Of a stretch of 64,000 nucleotides of DNA, positions 51,262 to 60,248 are shown piece after piece. The first letter of the stretch is position 1; every line of letters starts with the position of its first letter. This DNA is from Clostridia bacterium (GTDB lineage Bacteria > Bacillota > Clostridia > Oscillospirales > Acutalibacteraceae). The stretch is from positions 62,001 through 126,000 of the forward strand of contig JAFSFB010000003.1 in the NCBI GenBank assembly GCA_017435385.1. The letters are read 5' to 3'. The notes beneath the pieces are model-generated. The model was given only the letters and a program-made list of their open reading frames with translations. It did not search any database and was not told the DNA's origin. Made by a program: the position numbers and the translations under genes.

Positions 51262-51870
51262 ATGAAAATTCTTTTCCAGGGCGACTCAATAACGGATTGC
51301 GGACGAAACCGTGACGATTACCACGATTTAGGCGCAGGTTATCCCAAATATGCCGCAGAGCTTATCGCCAAGGCATATCCCGAAACCGAGTTTGAATTCA
51401 TCAATCTCGGAATCAGCGGCGACCAGACGAAAAACCTCGTTGACCGTCTGCAGAGCGATTTCATTGACATTCAGCCCGATTTCGTTTCAATTCACATCGG
51501 CATCAACGACACATGGCACAGAGCTGCGGAGAGAAACTGGCTCGGCAACGATGTTTTCGAGGCACAGTACAGAAAGGTTCTCTCCGAGATAAAGGATAAA
51601 ACAAACGCAAAACTTCTCATCATCGAGCAGTTCCTTCTTCCCGTTGACGACAAGGCATATTTCAGAGAAGATCTCAACGGCAAGATCGACATCACAAGAA
51701 AGCTCGCAAGAGAATATGCAGATTTCTATATTCCTCTTGACGGACTTATGGCTCAGGCATGCGTTGGCAACGATGCTTCTCATTGGTCTGAAGACGGCGT
51801 TCATCCCAACGAAAACGGAGCAAAATTCATTGCAGGAATTTATGCCGATGCATTCGGCAAAATGATATAA
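51262..51870 (+). CDS. SGNH/GDSL-family hydrolase
   Basis: A 202-residue esterase-like protein. Block I GDSIT has the nucleophile Ser9, the block III region GINDTWH is present, and the catalytic pair DGVHPNENG carries Asp and His. No signal peptide, so cytoplasmic. It may remove acyl or acetyl groups from sugars or lipids. I start at the ATG at 51262 behind GAGGTAATA; the longer frame runs into the preceding gene. Confidence 0.9.
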   Translation: MKILFQGDSITDCGRNRDDYHDLGAGYPKYAAELIAKAYPETEFEFINLGISGDQTKNLVDRLQSDFIDIQPDFVSIHIGINDTWHRAAERNWLGNDVFEAQYRKVLSEIKDKTNAKLLIIEQFLLPVDDKAYFREDLNGKIDITRKLAREYADFYIPLDGLMAQACVGNDASHWSEDGVHPNENGAKFIAGIYADAFGKMI

Positions 51871-51894
51871 CAAAGCTTCAAGGAAGGCGAAAAA

Positions 51895-52953
51895 GTGAAT
51901 ACGTTAAAAAAAGCACTCAACTATGTATTTATTGACGGTCTTTCAGGTATGGCACTCGGTCTTTTCGGCACTCTTATTATCGGCACCATCCTCGAACAGA
52001 TCGGAAACTTCATTCCCGGCATCATCGGAACATATCTGGTTGCCGTTGCGGGAATTGCAAAATCAATAACCGGCGCAGGAATCGGCGTCGGGATGGCATT
52101 CAAATACAAATGCTCTCCCCTCGCAGGTGCATCCGCCGCAGTCGCAGGCATTGTCGGCGCATTTGCAAAGAATGTTGTTGCGGGAACCTTTTCGGGCATA
52201 TCAGGCCCCGGAGATCCCCTCTGCGCTTTCATCGCCGCATTTTTCGCTATTCAGGCAGGCAAGCTCATCAGCGGAAAAACAAAGCTCGACATTATTCTCA
52301 CTCCCGCCCTTTCAATCGTCGTCGGCAGTGCGGCAGGTCTTTTCGTCGGACCTCCCGTTTCAAAGGTCACGACCTACATAGGTGAGCTCATCAACTGGGG
52401 CGTTGAAAAAGAGCCGATCCTCATGGGTATCGTTGTATCGGTCATCATGGGTATCTGCCTGACACTTCCCATCAGCTCAGCGGCACTCGGCATCATTCTC
52501 GGGCTCAACGGTCTTGCGGGCGGTGCGGCGGTTGTCGGCTGCAGCGCTCAGATGATAGGCTTCGCCGTTGCAAGCTACAGAGAAAACAAGGTCGGCGGTC
52601 TTATCGCTCAGGGTGTCGGCACATCAATGCTTCAGATGCCCAATATCGTCAAGCATCCGCAGATATGGATTCCGCCCATCATAACAAGCGCAATCCTCGG
52701 TCCGATCTCAACCGCAGTTCTCAAAATGACCTGCTACGCTTCGGGCTCGGGAATGGGCACATCGGGGCTTGTCGGCCAGTTCATGACCTTCAGCTCGATG
52801 ACCGACGGCGGCGCAGACAGCTTCGTTGTTCTTATTGAGATCTTAATCATGCATTTCATCGCTCCCGCACTCATTACGCTGGGCATCTCGGAATTCATGA
52901 GAAAGAAAAAGCTTATAAGCTTCGGTGACATGGAGCTTAAAAATATGAATTAA
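51895..52953 (+). CDS. Stand-alone PTS EIIC-like membrane transporter
   Basis: A 352-residue polytopic protein of about nine to ten helices with Gly-rich segments (GLNGLAGGAAVVGCSAQMIGF; GSGMGTSGLVGQFMT), matching the PTS_EIIC_2 family. These have the EIIC fold but no EIIA or EIIB domain, and none is encoded nearby, so transport may not be phosphotransfer-driven. The start is GTG behind AAGGAAGG, 24 bp after the SGNH gene. The substrate is unknown. Confidence 0.85.
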   Translation: MNTLKKALNYVFIDGLSGMALGLFGTLIIGTILEQIGNFIPGIIGTYLVAVAGIAKSITGAGIGVGMAFKYKCSPLAGASAAVAGIVGAFAKNVVAGTFSGISGPGDPLCAFIAAFFAIQAGKLISGKTKLDIILTPALSIVVGSAAGLFVGPPVSKVTTYIGELINWGVEKEPILMGIVVSVIMGICLTLPISSAALGIILGLNGLAGGAAVVGCSAQMIGFAVASYRENKVGGLIAQGVGTSMLQMPNIVKHPQIWIPPIITSAILGPISTAVLKMTCYASGSGMGTSGLVGQFMTFSSMTDGGADSFVVLIEILIMHFIAPALITLGISEFMRKKKLISFGDMELKNMN

Positions 52954-52992
52954 CTGTCAGTTCAAAAACTACAGATTACGGAGGACATCAAA

Positions 52993-54603
52993 ATGGCAAA
53001 AAAACTCACCGCAATTATCCTTTCCGTGGCTTTGATCTTCTCAGCCGCATTCTGCATCCCCTCATCCGCCGCAACAGAGGTTACCTCTCAGTTTGAGAGA
53101 GGCTTTTACCGCTTTGTTGACAATCTCCTTGACGCACTCGTAAACGGAATCTCAGCTCTCATCGCAGAGCCCCGTGACTGGGTCGCAAAGAAGAATTATG
53201 TTTCGGAAAACTTCTATGAAGGCATGGAGCCCGAAGAATTCATTTCCGTACCCGGCGCAAACGCAAAATGGTCGCTCGGCTATGCAAACGCAAGCATCCA
53301 GACCGGCAAAGAGCTTGAAGAAGGTCACTATGTCGGCGGCAGCCTTGCAATCGGCGACAAGTTCGCAACCGAAATCAGAGATGACCAGAAGGTCAGAACA
53401 ATTGCAGTTTCCGACGGCAGAGGAATAACCATCTTCTCCGCCATCGACACCTACGGCATGTCTTCAACCGATGTCAGAGGCATCAGAGCCGCTTTTGAAA
53501 AAGAAGCTGCTTCAATGAACCTTGACATTACATCCATCAACATCTCCGCTCTTCATCAGCACAGCTGCGTTGACACCTTCGGTCTTAACGGCAATCTCAT
53601 CAACGCTCTCTTCACATCTTCTGTCCGCAACATGCTCGGTCTTGAGCTTCCCAACGGTCAGAACAAGGATTTCATGGATAACCTTTACAAGGTAACCGTC
53701 AAGTCAATGATCGATGCTGTCACAAACATGAAGGACGGTCAGCTCTATTACGGCTACGGCGACGCAACAAACTACATCTATGACAAGCGTTCTCCCATGG
53801 TTATTGACACAAAGCTCCACAGACTCAGCTTCGTTCCCGATGACGGTTCAGCCGAAACATGGCTTCTCAACGCCCCCATTCACTGCGTAGGTAACGGCGC
53901 TGCAGGAACGCTCATCACAGGCGACTATCCCTATTTCATGGAAAAATACATCAACGAAAATGCAGGCGCAAATGTATTCTATGTTCTCGGCGCAGAGCTC
54001 GCAATGACTGCTGAACATGACTATCTCCCCGAAATCGACACAACAACCGATATCTATAAGGAATACGGCGAAGGCTATGCAAGAATTAAACTCTTCGGCG
54101 AAGAGCTTGCAAAGCTTGCCTGCTCAATCAAAAACACAGAAAATGTTGCTCCCATTCTCAACATCAGACTCTCAGAGGTTTTTGTTCCCGTTGACAACAG
54201 CATTCTCAAGCTCGCAGCAAAGGGCGGTCTTCTCACAAACCAGATCGTAAAGAACAAGGGCAACTATGAGGTTGTCACAGAGGTCGGCTACTGCGAACTC
54301 GGCAACAACATCGCAATTTCGCTCATCCCCGGTGAGCTTGCTCCCGAAATCGCTTACGGCGGTGCACACACTGCAGAAGAAACATGGGACGGCGACGAAT
54401 GGACCTACACCTCCTTCGCAGATGCCGCAGAAGGCAGAAAGCTTATCGTTTTCGGCATCACAAACGACCAGATCGGTTATCTTCTTCCCTCAAACGAATG
54501 GCATTCATATCTGACAGAAAATGAAGAGATCGTTTCAACAGGCCGCATGGCAGGCGCATATATCACGGAAGCATTCCTTCTTCTCTTCAACGAGGTCCGC
54601 TGA
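52993..54603 (+). CDS. Secreted neutral/alkaline ceramidase-like protein
   Basis: A 536-residue protein with a signal peptide (1-27, ending PSSAA). The body resembles neutral ceramidase N-terminal domains: SALHQHSCVD in place of the family's HTHSGPG zinc motif, then NAPIHCVGNGAAGTLITGDYP and LGAELAMTAEHDY. Neutral ceramidases cleave sphingolipid amides; here the zinc-site motif is altered, so substrate or activity may differ. The usual C-terminal Ig-like domain is missing or short. Its ribosome site GGAGG and 39-bp spacing place it last in the four-gene operon; a hairpin follows. Confidence 0.78.
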   Translation: MAKKLTAIILSVALIFSAAFCIPSSAATEVTSQFERGFYRFVDNLLDALVNGISALIAEPRDWVAKKNYVSENFYEGMEPEEFISVPGANAKWSLGYANASIQTGKELEEGHYVGGSLAIGDKFATEIRDDQKVRTIAVSDGRGITIFSAIDTYGMSSTDVRGIRAAFEKEAASMNLDITSINISALHQHSCVDTFGLNGNLINALFTSSVRNMLGLELPNGQNKDFMDNLYKVTVKSMIDAVTNMKDGQLYYGYGDATNYIYDKRSPMVIDTKLHRLSFVPDDGSAETWLLNAPIHCVGNGAAGTLITGDYPYFMEKYINENAGANVFYVLGAELAMTAEHDYLPEIDTTTDIYKEYGEGYARIKLFGEELAKLACSIKNTENVAPILNIRLSEVFVPVDNSILKLAAKGGLLTNQIVKNKGNYEVVTEVGYCELGNNIAISLIPGELAPEIAYGGAHTAEETWDGDEWTYTSFADAAEGRKLIVFGITNDQIGYLLPSNEWHSYLTENEEIVSTGRMAGAYITEAFLLLFNEVR

Positions 54604-54623
54604 TTATTTCTGAAAAACAATTA

Positions 54624-54655
54624 CGGGGGTTGACAAAGGCCAACCCCCGATTTCT
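54624..54655 (+). terminator. Intrinsic terminator after the ceramidase-like gene
   Basis: A 9-bp GC-rich stem (54624-54632 with 54641-54649) and 8-nt loop, followed by a short, imperfect T-run (ATTTCTC). Likely but not strong. Confidence 0.65.
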
Positions 54656-54684
54656 CACTCTTCAACAGCTCAGGAGGTGAAATC

Positions 54685-55890
54685 ATGAGCAAAAGAAGTT
54701 CCCTGAAATTTACATTAAAGGAAACGGATTATATTCTCTATCTTTTATGTATCCTGACTTCCGCTTTCGGTGCGCTCATGGTTTACAGCGCAACGAGGAA
54801 CGACGCCATTGCCGACGGGATTTTCATAAGCCGTGACTGTCTGATAATGATTATTGCATCGGGTGTGGGAATCGCTCTGTGTGCATTCATTTCTTTCCTT
54901 GATTACGATTCGATAGTCCGTTTATGGCCGTTCGTCGGGGCAGTTTGTCTTTTGCTGATTCTTCTGCTTTTTCCGTTCGGCGACGGTCCCTCTGACAGAC
55001 CTAATGCCCGATGCTGGCTTCCGATTCTGACTCTCGGCGATACAAAGGTCAACTTTCAGCCGTCGGAGCTTGCAAAAATCGGCTTCATCATCACCTTCAC
55101 GGCTCATATCGAGGCGGTCAAGGACAACATCAACAGCATCAAGAATGTTCTTCTTCTCGCTCTGCATGCCCTTGTTCCCATCGGTCTTATCATCATCACC
55201 GATGACCTCGGTTCGGCTATCGTTTTCGCAATTATTTTTATAGGCATGATGTTCGTTGCAGGCGTAAAGCTGAGATATTTTGCGGTTGCTTTCGGCACGG
55301 GTATTGCCTTCGTTCCCCTGCTGTGGACAAAGTTTCTTTCAACCTTCCACCGACAGAGAATCCTCGCCATTTATTATCCCGAAGCACTCAGCGAATACGA
55401 TTACAACAAGATAATCTATCAGCAGCAGCGATGCGTCAATGCAATAGGCTCCGGAAAAATATGGGGCGACGGTCTTTTCAAAGGGACTTATACTCAGTCG
55501 CCCACGGGCGTTCCCGTAAACGAGAGCGACATGGTTCTTTCCGTAGTCGGCGAAGAGCTCGGTTTCGTCGGATGCATGGCTCTTCTTCTCGTGCTCACGG
55601 CGATCATCTGCAAAATCGCTCACACCGCAAAGAAATCGAGAAATCTGACAGGTGCTCTTCTCTGTTACGGTGTGGTGTTCATGATCGGAGCGCAGACGAT
55701 AATCAATATCGGCATGTGTCTTATGCTTCTGCCGAGCATCGGAATTACTCTGCCCTTCATGAGTGCCGGCGGTTCATCGAACCTGTGTATTTATTTTGCA
55801 ATCGGAATTGCCATGAGCGTCTACCGCTTCAACTGCGACAGACCTCCCGTTAATTTCAGGCTGACAAACATCAGCACTCCGTTTGCGTAA
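54685..55890 (+). CDS. FtsW/RodA/SpoVE-family peptidoglycan glycosyltransferase
   Basis: A 401-residue SEDS protein with about ten membrane helices. Typical blocks are visible: FQPSELAKIGFIITFTAHIE (PSE block), TDDLGSAIVF, the extracellular loop QSPTGVPVNESDMVLSVVGEELGF, and SIGITLPFMSAGGSSN near the C-terminus. SEDS proteins polymerise lipid II with a partner class B PBP, which is not adjacent. RodA is the closest guess; SpoVE or FtsW cannot be excluded. Start ATG behind AGGAGGTGA. Confidence 0.9.
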   Translation: MSKRSSLKFTLKETDYILYLLCILTSAFGALMVYSATRNDAIADGIFISRDCLIMIIASGVGIALCAFISFLDYDSIVRLWPFVGAVCLLLILLLFPFGDGPSDRPNARCWLPILTLGDTKVNFQPSELAKIGFIITFTAHIEAVKDNINSIKNVLLLALHALVPIGLIIITDDLGSAIVFAIIFIGMMFVAGVKLRYFAVAFGTGIAFVPLLWTKFLSTFHRQRILAIYYPEALSEYDYNKIIYQQQRCVNAIGSGKIWGDGLFKGTYTQSPTGVPVNESDMVLSVVGEELGFVGCMALLLVLTAIICKIAHTAKKSRNLTGALLCYGVVFMIGAQTIINIGMCLMLLPSIGITLPFMSAGGSSNLCIYFAIGIAMSVYRFNCDRPPVNFRLTNISTPFA

Positions 55891-55911
55891 AACAATTTCT
55901 CTTCAAAAGAA

Positions 55912-55965
55912 AAAAGGCTTGCATCGGCGTTCATTCACCTTTGCAAGCCTTTTCAGTTTTTCTTG
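55912..55965. terminator. Terminator between convergent rodA-like and amidase genes
   Basis: A 12-bp stem (55912-55923 with 55942-55953), 18-nt loop, followed by CAGTTTTTC on the plus strand; on the minus strand the arm itself ends in a T-run. Usable in both directions. Confidence 0.8.
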
Positions 55966-56645
55966 TTAAGCTGAGCTTCTATCGCATCGGCGATCGCCCT
56001 TGCATAAGCATCAAGATTATCATCATAAAGCTTGTTGTCTGTTTCATTCGTTATGAATCCGAGTTCAACAAGACAGCTCATCATATCGGTGTGTTTGTTG
56101 ACATAATAGTCGCTGCCCTCTCTCGCATATCCCGACTTGACTCCACGGTTTTCGGATATCCCTGCCCTTTCGAGTCCGTCAATAATGCTTTGGGCAAACG
56201 CTCTGTCCTCGGGAAGATTTTCGCTCCCTATCCAGACCTCAACTCCCTTTGCCTCTCCCGAAGCTACGCTGTTTCTGTGAAGCGAAACAAACAGATCGGC
56301 TGAACGGATATTCGCAAACCTGCATCGGTTTTCAAGGCTCAGGTAAACATCGAGCGTTCTCGTAACGGCAACGCTGATGTTCTTCTCTTCAAGATAATCC
56401 CTGACCTTCAGCGCAAGACGGAGATTATCGTCCTTTTCGGCACGCTCACCAAGACTTGCACCGAGATCCTTTCCCCCGTGCCCCGCATCAATGACAACGC
56501 TGACCTTTTCGGGACGGAGAATATCCGTTACACCGTTTGAAAGAGTGAAATACATGCCCGCAAGAACGCATCCGACAATCAGAAAAAGCAGAAGAAAAAA
56601 TGACATTTTTTTATTTTCCGAGATAAACGAAATTATTCTTTTCAA
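55953..56645 (-). CDS. N-acetylmuramoyl-L-alanine amidase (CwlD-like, Amidase_3)
   Basis: A 230-residue membrane-anchored zinc amidase. One N-terminal helix (about 15-33) precedes an Amidase_3 domain with IDAGHGG (His56), a following Glu, SLHRNS (His) and the catalytic Glu in LVELGFITNETD. The single-helix anchor and size resemble CwlD, which makes muramic-delta-lactam in spore cortex; this is inferred. It starts at TTG behind GAGGTGATG. Confidence 0.9.
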   Translation of the reverse strand: MKRIISFISENKKMSFFLLLFLIVGCVLAGMYFTLSNGVTDILRPEKVSVVIDAGHGGKDLGASLGERAEKDDNLRLALKVRDYLEEKNISVAVTRTLDVYLSLENRCRFANIRSADLFVSLHRNSVASGEAKGVEVWIGSENLPEDRAFAQSIIDGLERAGISENRGVKSGYAREGSDYYVNKHTDMMSCLVELGFITNETDNKLYDDNLDAYARAIADAIEAQLNKKN

Positions 56646-56674
56646 ACGGCATCACCTCACATATTATATGTCTA

Positions 56675-56720
56675 TAAGAAATCCGTAAAAACATTCCGAC
56701 GAGGGAGCGTTTTTACGGAT
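56675..56720 (-). terminator. Hairpin terminator after trxB
   Basis: A perfect 12-bp stem (56709-56720 with 56681-56692) lies 7 bp past the trxB stop. On the minus strand it is followed only by TTCTTATAG; the better T-run is on the plus side. Termination of trxB is probable. Confidence 0.6.
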
Positions 56721-56726
56721 TATTTT

Positions 56727-57635
56727 TTATAAAGAATCGATATATCTGCAAGCAGCAAGAGCGGCAACCGAGCCGTCAGCGGCGGCGGTCGTTATCTGCC
56801 TGATCTGCTTTTTGCGGCAGTCACCCGCAACGAAAACGCCTGCGGTTTTTGTCAGACAGCTTTCGTCGGAATCGATATAGCCCCATTCGTCAAGACCTGC
56901 AACCTCAGCAAAAGCCGAATTGTTGGGAATCAGACCTATTGCAACAAACAGACCGTCAACCGAAAGCTCGCTTTCCGAGCCGTCAGCTTCTTTTTTAAGA
57001 GTCAGAGCCTCGAGCGATTTTTCACCCTTGAGAGCGGTGATGACCGTTCCCATGATGAACTCAACATTATCCTTTTCCTTCAGCTTTTCAACAAGTCTTG
57101 CTTCGCCCGTGAAATAATCAAGGTTCTGGATAACATAGACCTTGCTGCAGCCTTCGGAAAGAAGAACCGCCTCCTGCAAAGCAGAGTTTCCTCCGCCGAG
57201 AACGGCAACCGTCTGACCCTTGAAGAAGGCTCCGTCGCAAACGGCGCAATATGAAACGCCTTCGCCGACAAGCTCATTCTCATTGGGAAGACCCGTCTGT
57301 CTGTGCTTGACGCCGGTTGCGATAATAACAGCCTTTGCTTCGTGCTCGCCATCCTCCGTTACAACGGTTTTCGTTTTGCCGTTATCACGGATGGCGGTTA
57401 CCTTTTCCATTTCGATCTCTGCGCCCTGAGAAATAACCTGGTCAACGAGCTTGTCGGCAAACTCATTGCCGCTCATCGTTGCAAAGCCCGGATAATTCTC
57501 GATCTGGGGCGAATAGGTTATCTGACCGCCGAATGTGCTTTTTTCAAGAACAAGAACAGTCTTGTCCGCTCTGAGGGCATAGAGCGCCGCAGTCAGACCT
57601 GCGGGCCCTGCACCCACGATAATTATATCATGCAT
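56727..57635 (-). CDS. trxB: Thioredoxin reductase
   Basis: NADPH-dependent flavoprotein that reduces thioredoxins. The 302-residue protein has FAD motif GAGPAG (8-13), active-site CAVC at 130-133, NADPH motif GGGNSALQEA and the C-terminal GVFVAGDCR block. It starts 14 bp after nrdD, whose C-terminal domain is a redoxin, so reduction of that domain is a likely job. Confidence 0.95.
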   Translation of the reverse strand: MHDIIIVGAGPAGLTAALYALRADKTVLVLEKSTFGGQITYSPQIENYPGFATMSGNEFADKLVDQVISQGAEIEMEKVTAIRDNGKTKTVVTEDGEHEAKAVIIATGVKHRQTGLPNENELVGEGVSYCAVCDGAFFKGQTVAVLGGGNSALQEAVLLSEGCSKVYVIQNLDYFTGEARLVEKLKEKDNVEFIMGTVITALKGEKSLEALTLKKEADGSESELSVDGLFVAIGLIPNNSAFAEVAGLDEWGYIDSDESCLTKTAGVFVAGDCRKKQIRQITTAAADGSVAALAACRYIDSL

Positions 57636-57649
57636 TAATTAACAATCCT

Positions 57650-60034
57650 TCAGATTGCAGCGCCTTTTGCTGCATCAATGAATTTTTTGATTTCGGCAAC
57701 GCCCGAGAACTTTTCAGCCTGACCGCCCGAAACGGCAACGAGAGTGGGAGCCTGCTTGATACCAAGCTTGACTGCGAGGTCCTGATTCTCATAAACCATG
57801 ATTTCGTTGACAGCGATGCCTGCCTTTGAAAGCTGAGCAAGAGCTACCTTGCAGTTGGGGCAGGTTGCGGTCTTGAAGAGATAAAGTCCGTCAGCAAGAG
57901 GGCAAGCTGTTTCGGCTTCCGCTGCGGGAGCATCGGCTCTCTTGACCGTGCCGTGCTTTGTGATGTCGGAGTTTGCGATGCTGTAGACCTTGCGCTCCTT
58001 ATATTCCTGAGATTTGCCGTCGTTCCAGTTCTGAACGGGTCTGTAATAGCCTGTGATACGGCTGTAAACCTCTGCTGTTTCACCGCACTCGGGGCATGTG
58101 AAATGCTCGCCTGCGATGTAGCCGTGATTCTTGCATACGGAATATGTGGGAGAAATTGAGTAATAAGGAAGTCTGTAATTTTCCGCAATCTTACGAACGA
58201 GGTTTGCGGCTGTCTTCCAGTCGGGAAGCTTTTCGCCGAGGAAGGCATGGAATACAGTACCCGAAGTGTAGAGAGTATGGAGCTCATCCTGCATATCGAG
58301 AGCCTCGAAAACATCCTCTGTGTAACCGACGGGAAGGTGTGAGCTGTTGGTGTAATAGGGAGTTCCGTCAGAAGCTGTGATGATGTCGGGATATCTCTTT
58401 ACATCATGCTTTGCAAGACGGTAAGAGGTTGACTCTGCGGGAGTTGCTTCAAGGTTATAGAGATCGCCGTATTCTTCCTGATAGTCGGAAAGGCGTTCTC
58501 TCATATGGTTGAGAACATCCTTTGCAAACTGACGGGTCTTTTCGTTGATCATGTTTGCTCTGAGCCACTTTGCGTTAAGACCGGCCTCGTTCATGCCGAC
58601 AAGACCGATTGTTGAGAAGTGGTTCTCAAATGTTCCGAGATAACGCTTGGTGTAAGGATAAAGACCTTCGTTGAGAAGCTTTGTGATGATAGTTCTCTTG
58701 ATTTTGAGAGAACGGGCGGAAATATCCATCATCTTGTCAAGGCGTCTGTAGAAGTCTGCCTCGTTTTCTGCAAGATATGCAATTCTGGGAAGGTTGATCG
58801 TTACAACACCGACAGAACCGGTGCTTTCACCGCTGCCGAAGAAACCGCCGCTCTTCTTGCGAAGCTCACGAAGGTCAAGACGCAGACGGCAGCACATCGA
58901 ACGAACATCGCTGGGCTCCATGTCGCTGTTGACATAGTTTGAGAAATAGGGTGTGCCGTATTTAGAGGTCATTTCAAAGAGAAGCTTGTTGTTCTCTGTT
59001 TCTGACCAGTCAAAATCTCTTGTGATCGAATATGTGGGGATGGGATACTGGAAGCCTCTGCCGTTTGCATCGCCCTCGATCATGATTTCGATGAACGCCT
59101 TGTTGATCATATCCATTTCGGCTTTGCAGTCTTTATATTTGAAATCCATTTCCTTGCCGCCGACGATAGCATTCTGCTCAGCAAGGTCAGCAGGTACGGT
59201 CCAGTCAAGAGTGATGTTCGAGAACGGAGCCTGAGTACCCCAACGGCTGGGAGTATTTACGCCGAAAACAAAGGATTCGATGCACTTCTTGACCTGATCG
59301 TAGGTGAGATTATCAGCCTTTACGAAGGGAGCAAGATAGGTGTCGAAGGATGAGAATGCCTGAGCGCCTGCCCATTCATTCTGCATGATTCCGAGGAAGT
59401 TGACCATCTGGTTGCAAAGGGTTGCAAGATGGCTTGCGGGAGCGGAGGTAATCTTGCCCGTTACGCCGCCGAGACCTTCCTGAATGAGCTGCTTGAGTGA
59501 CCAGCCTGCGCAGTAACCGGTAAGCATGGAAAGGTCATGAATGTGAATGTCAGCGTTTCTGTGAGCATTGGCGATTTCGTCATCATAGATTTCGGAAAGC
59601 CAATAGTTAGCGGTGATCGCTCCCGAGTTGCTGAGAATAAGACCGCCGACTGAATAGGTTACGGTTGAGTTCTCCTTAACTCTCCAGTCCGTAACATTAA
59701 CATAGCTGTTGACAAGCTCCTTATAGTCAAGGATCGTTGACTTGAGGTTACGGAGCTTTTCACGCTGTCTTCTGTAAAGAATGTATGCCTTTGCAACATC
59801 GGCATAGCCTGCCTGAATGAGAACCTGCTCAACGCTGTCCTGAATGTCTTCAACTGCGATGAGATCCTTTTCAATCTTGGGTTCAAAATCCGCAGTTACC
59901 TTGAGAGCAAGGAAATCGATGGTTGAAGGATGATACTGCTTTTCCTTGGATTCAAAAGCAAGCTTGATGGCTTCTGCGATTTTGCTGATATTGAAATCAG
60001 CAATTTTACCGTCTCTTTTAATTACCTGATACAT
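57650..60034 (-). CDS. nrdD: Anaerobic ribonucleoside-triphosphate reductase with fused redoxin domain
   Basis: Class III reductase that turns NTPs into dNTPs with a glycyl radical. In the 794-residue protein an N-terminal ATP-cone (about 1-95) is followed by the catalytic barrel (MCCRLRLDLRELRKK with candidate active cysteines), a Cys-rich metal site (C634, C647, C650) and the glycyl radical site Gly662 in SRITGYYRP. After a short linker the last 80 residues form a thioredoxin/glutaredoxin-like domain with CPNC (725-728) and QAPTLVAV. I start at the ATG at 60034 behind AGGA; a TTG at 60052 overlaps that site. trxB follows directly. Its own promoter carries NrdR-type boxes. Confidence 0.95.
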   Translation of the reverse strand: MYQVIKRDGKIADFNISKIAEAIKLAFESKEKQYHPSTIDFLALKVTADFEPKIEKDLIAVEDIQDSVEQVLIQAGYADVAKAYILYRRQREKLRNLKSTILDYKELVNSYVNVTDWRVKENSTVTYSVGGLILSNSGAITANYWLSEIYDDEIANAHRNADIHIHDLSMLTGYCAGWSLKQLIQEGLGGVTGKITSAPASHLATLCNQMVNFLGIMQNEWAGAQAFSSFDTYLAPFVKADNLTYDQVKKCIESFVFGVNTPSRWGTQAPFSNITLDWTVPADLAEQNAIVGGKEMDFKYKDCKAEMDMINKAFIEIMIEGDANGRGFQYPIPTYSITRDFDWSETENNKLLFEMTSKYGTPYFSNYVNSDMEPSDVRSMCCRLRLDLRELRKKSGGFFGSGESTGSVGVVTINLPRIAYLAENEADFYRRLDKMMDISARSLKIKRTIITKLLNEGLYPYTKRYLGTFENHFSTIGLVGMNEAGLNAKWLRANMINEKTRQFAKDVLNHMRERLSDYQEEYGDLYNLEATPAESTSYRLAKHDVKRYPDIITASDGTPYYTNSSHLPVGYTEDVFEALDMQDELHTLYTSGTVFHAFLGEKLPDWKTAANLVRKIAENYRLPYYSISPTYSVCKNHGYIAGEHFTCPECGETAEVYSRITGYYRPVQNWNDGKSQEYKERKVYSIANSDITKHGTVKRADAPAAEAETACPLADGLYLFKTATCPNCKVALAQLSKAGIAVNEIMVYENQDLAVKLGIKQAPTLVAVSGGQAEKFSGVAEIKKFIDAAKGAAI

Positions 60035-60124
60035 GCAACTCGTTCCTTTCAATAAATATATATCAAATTATTTTCGACAAATTAAATTCTCATTCAACAA
60101 ATACCGCTCTGCAGCAGCTTGTAA

Positions 60125-60153
60125 ATGATAACAAATTATTGTGGTTCTGTCAA
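60125..60153 (-). promoter_or_regulatory. SigA-type promoter of nrdD-trxB
   Basis: On the minus strand a perfect TTGACA (60153-60148), a 17-bp spacer and TATCAT (60130-60125), about 90 bp before nrdD. The spacer is occupied by an NrdR-like box. Confidence 0.85.
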
Positions 60154-60175
60154 CGGGTTTTACAATATATTGTGT
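60129..60175. promoter_or_regulatory. Pair of NrdR boxes at the nrdD promoter
   Basis: Two 16-bp sites have centres exactly 31 bp apart, the usual three-turn phasing. The site at 60160-60175 (TTACAATATATTGTGT) matches 14 of 16 bases of the NrdR consensus acaCwAtATaTwGtgt. The site at 60129-60144 matches 11 and covers the -35/-10 spacer. NrdR represses ribonucleotide reductase genes when dATP/ATP is high; nrdR is not in the window. Confidence 0.8.
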
Positions 60176-60248
60176 TCTTTTTTTTAAGTTTGTTGAAACT
60201 GCACTATATAGGCACAATATTTTGGGTGTTTTTACAAATGCACGGAAA

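Noticed and set aside
56663..56668. TATAAT just before the amidase gene
   Set aside because: It would give a leader of only about ten bases overlapping the ribosome site, and there is no -35; probably chance in AT-rich DNA or part of a sporulation-type promoter I cannot define.
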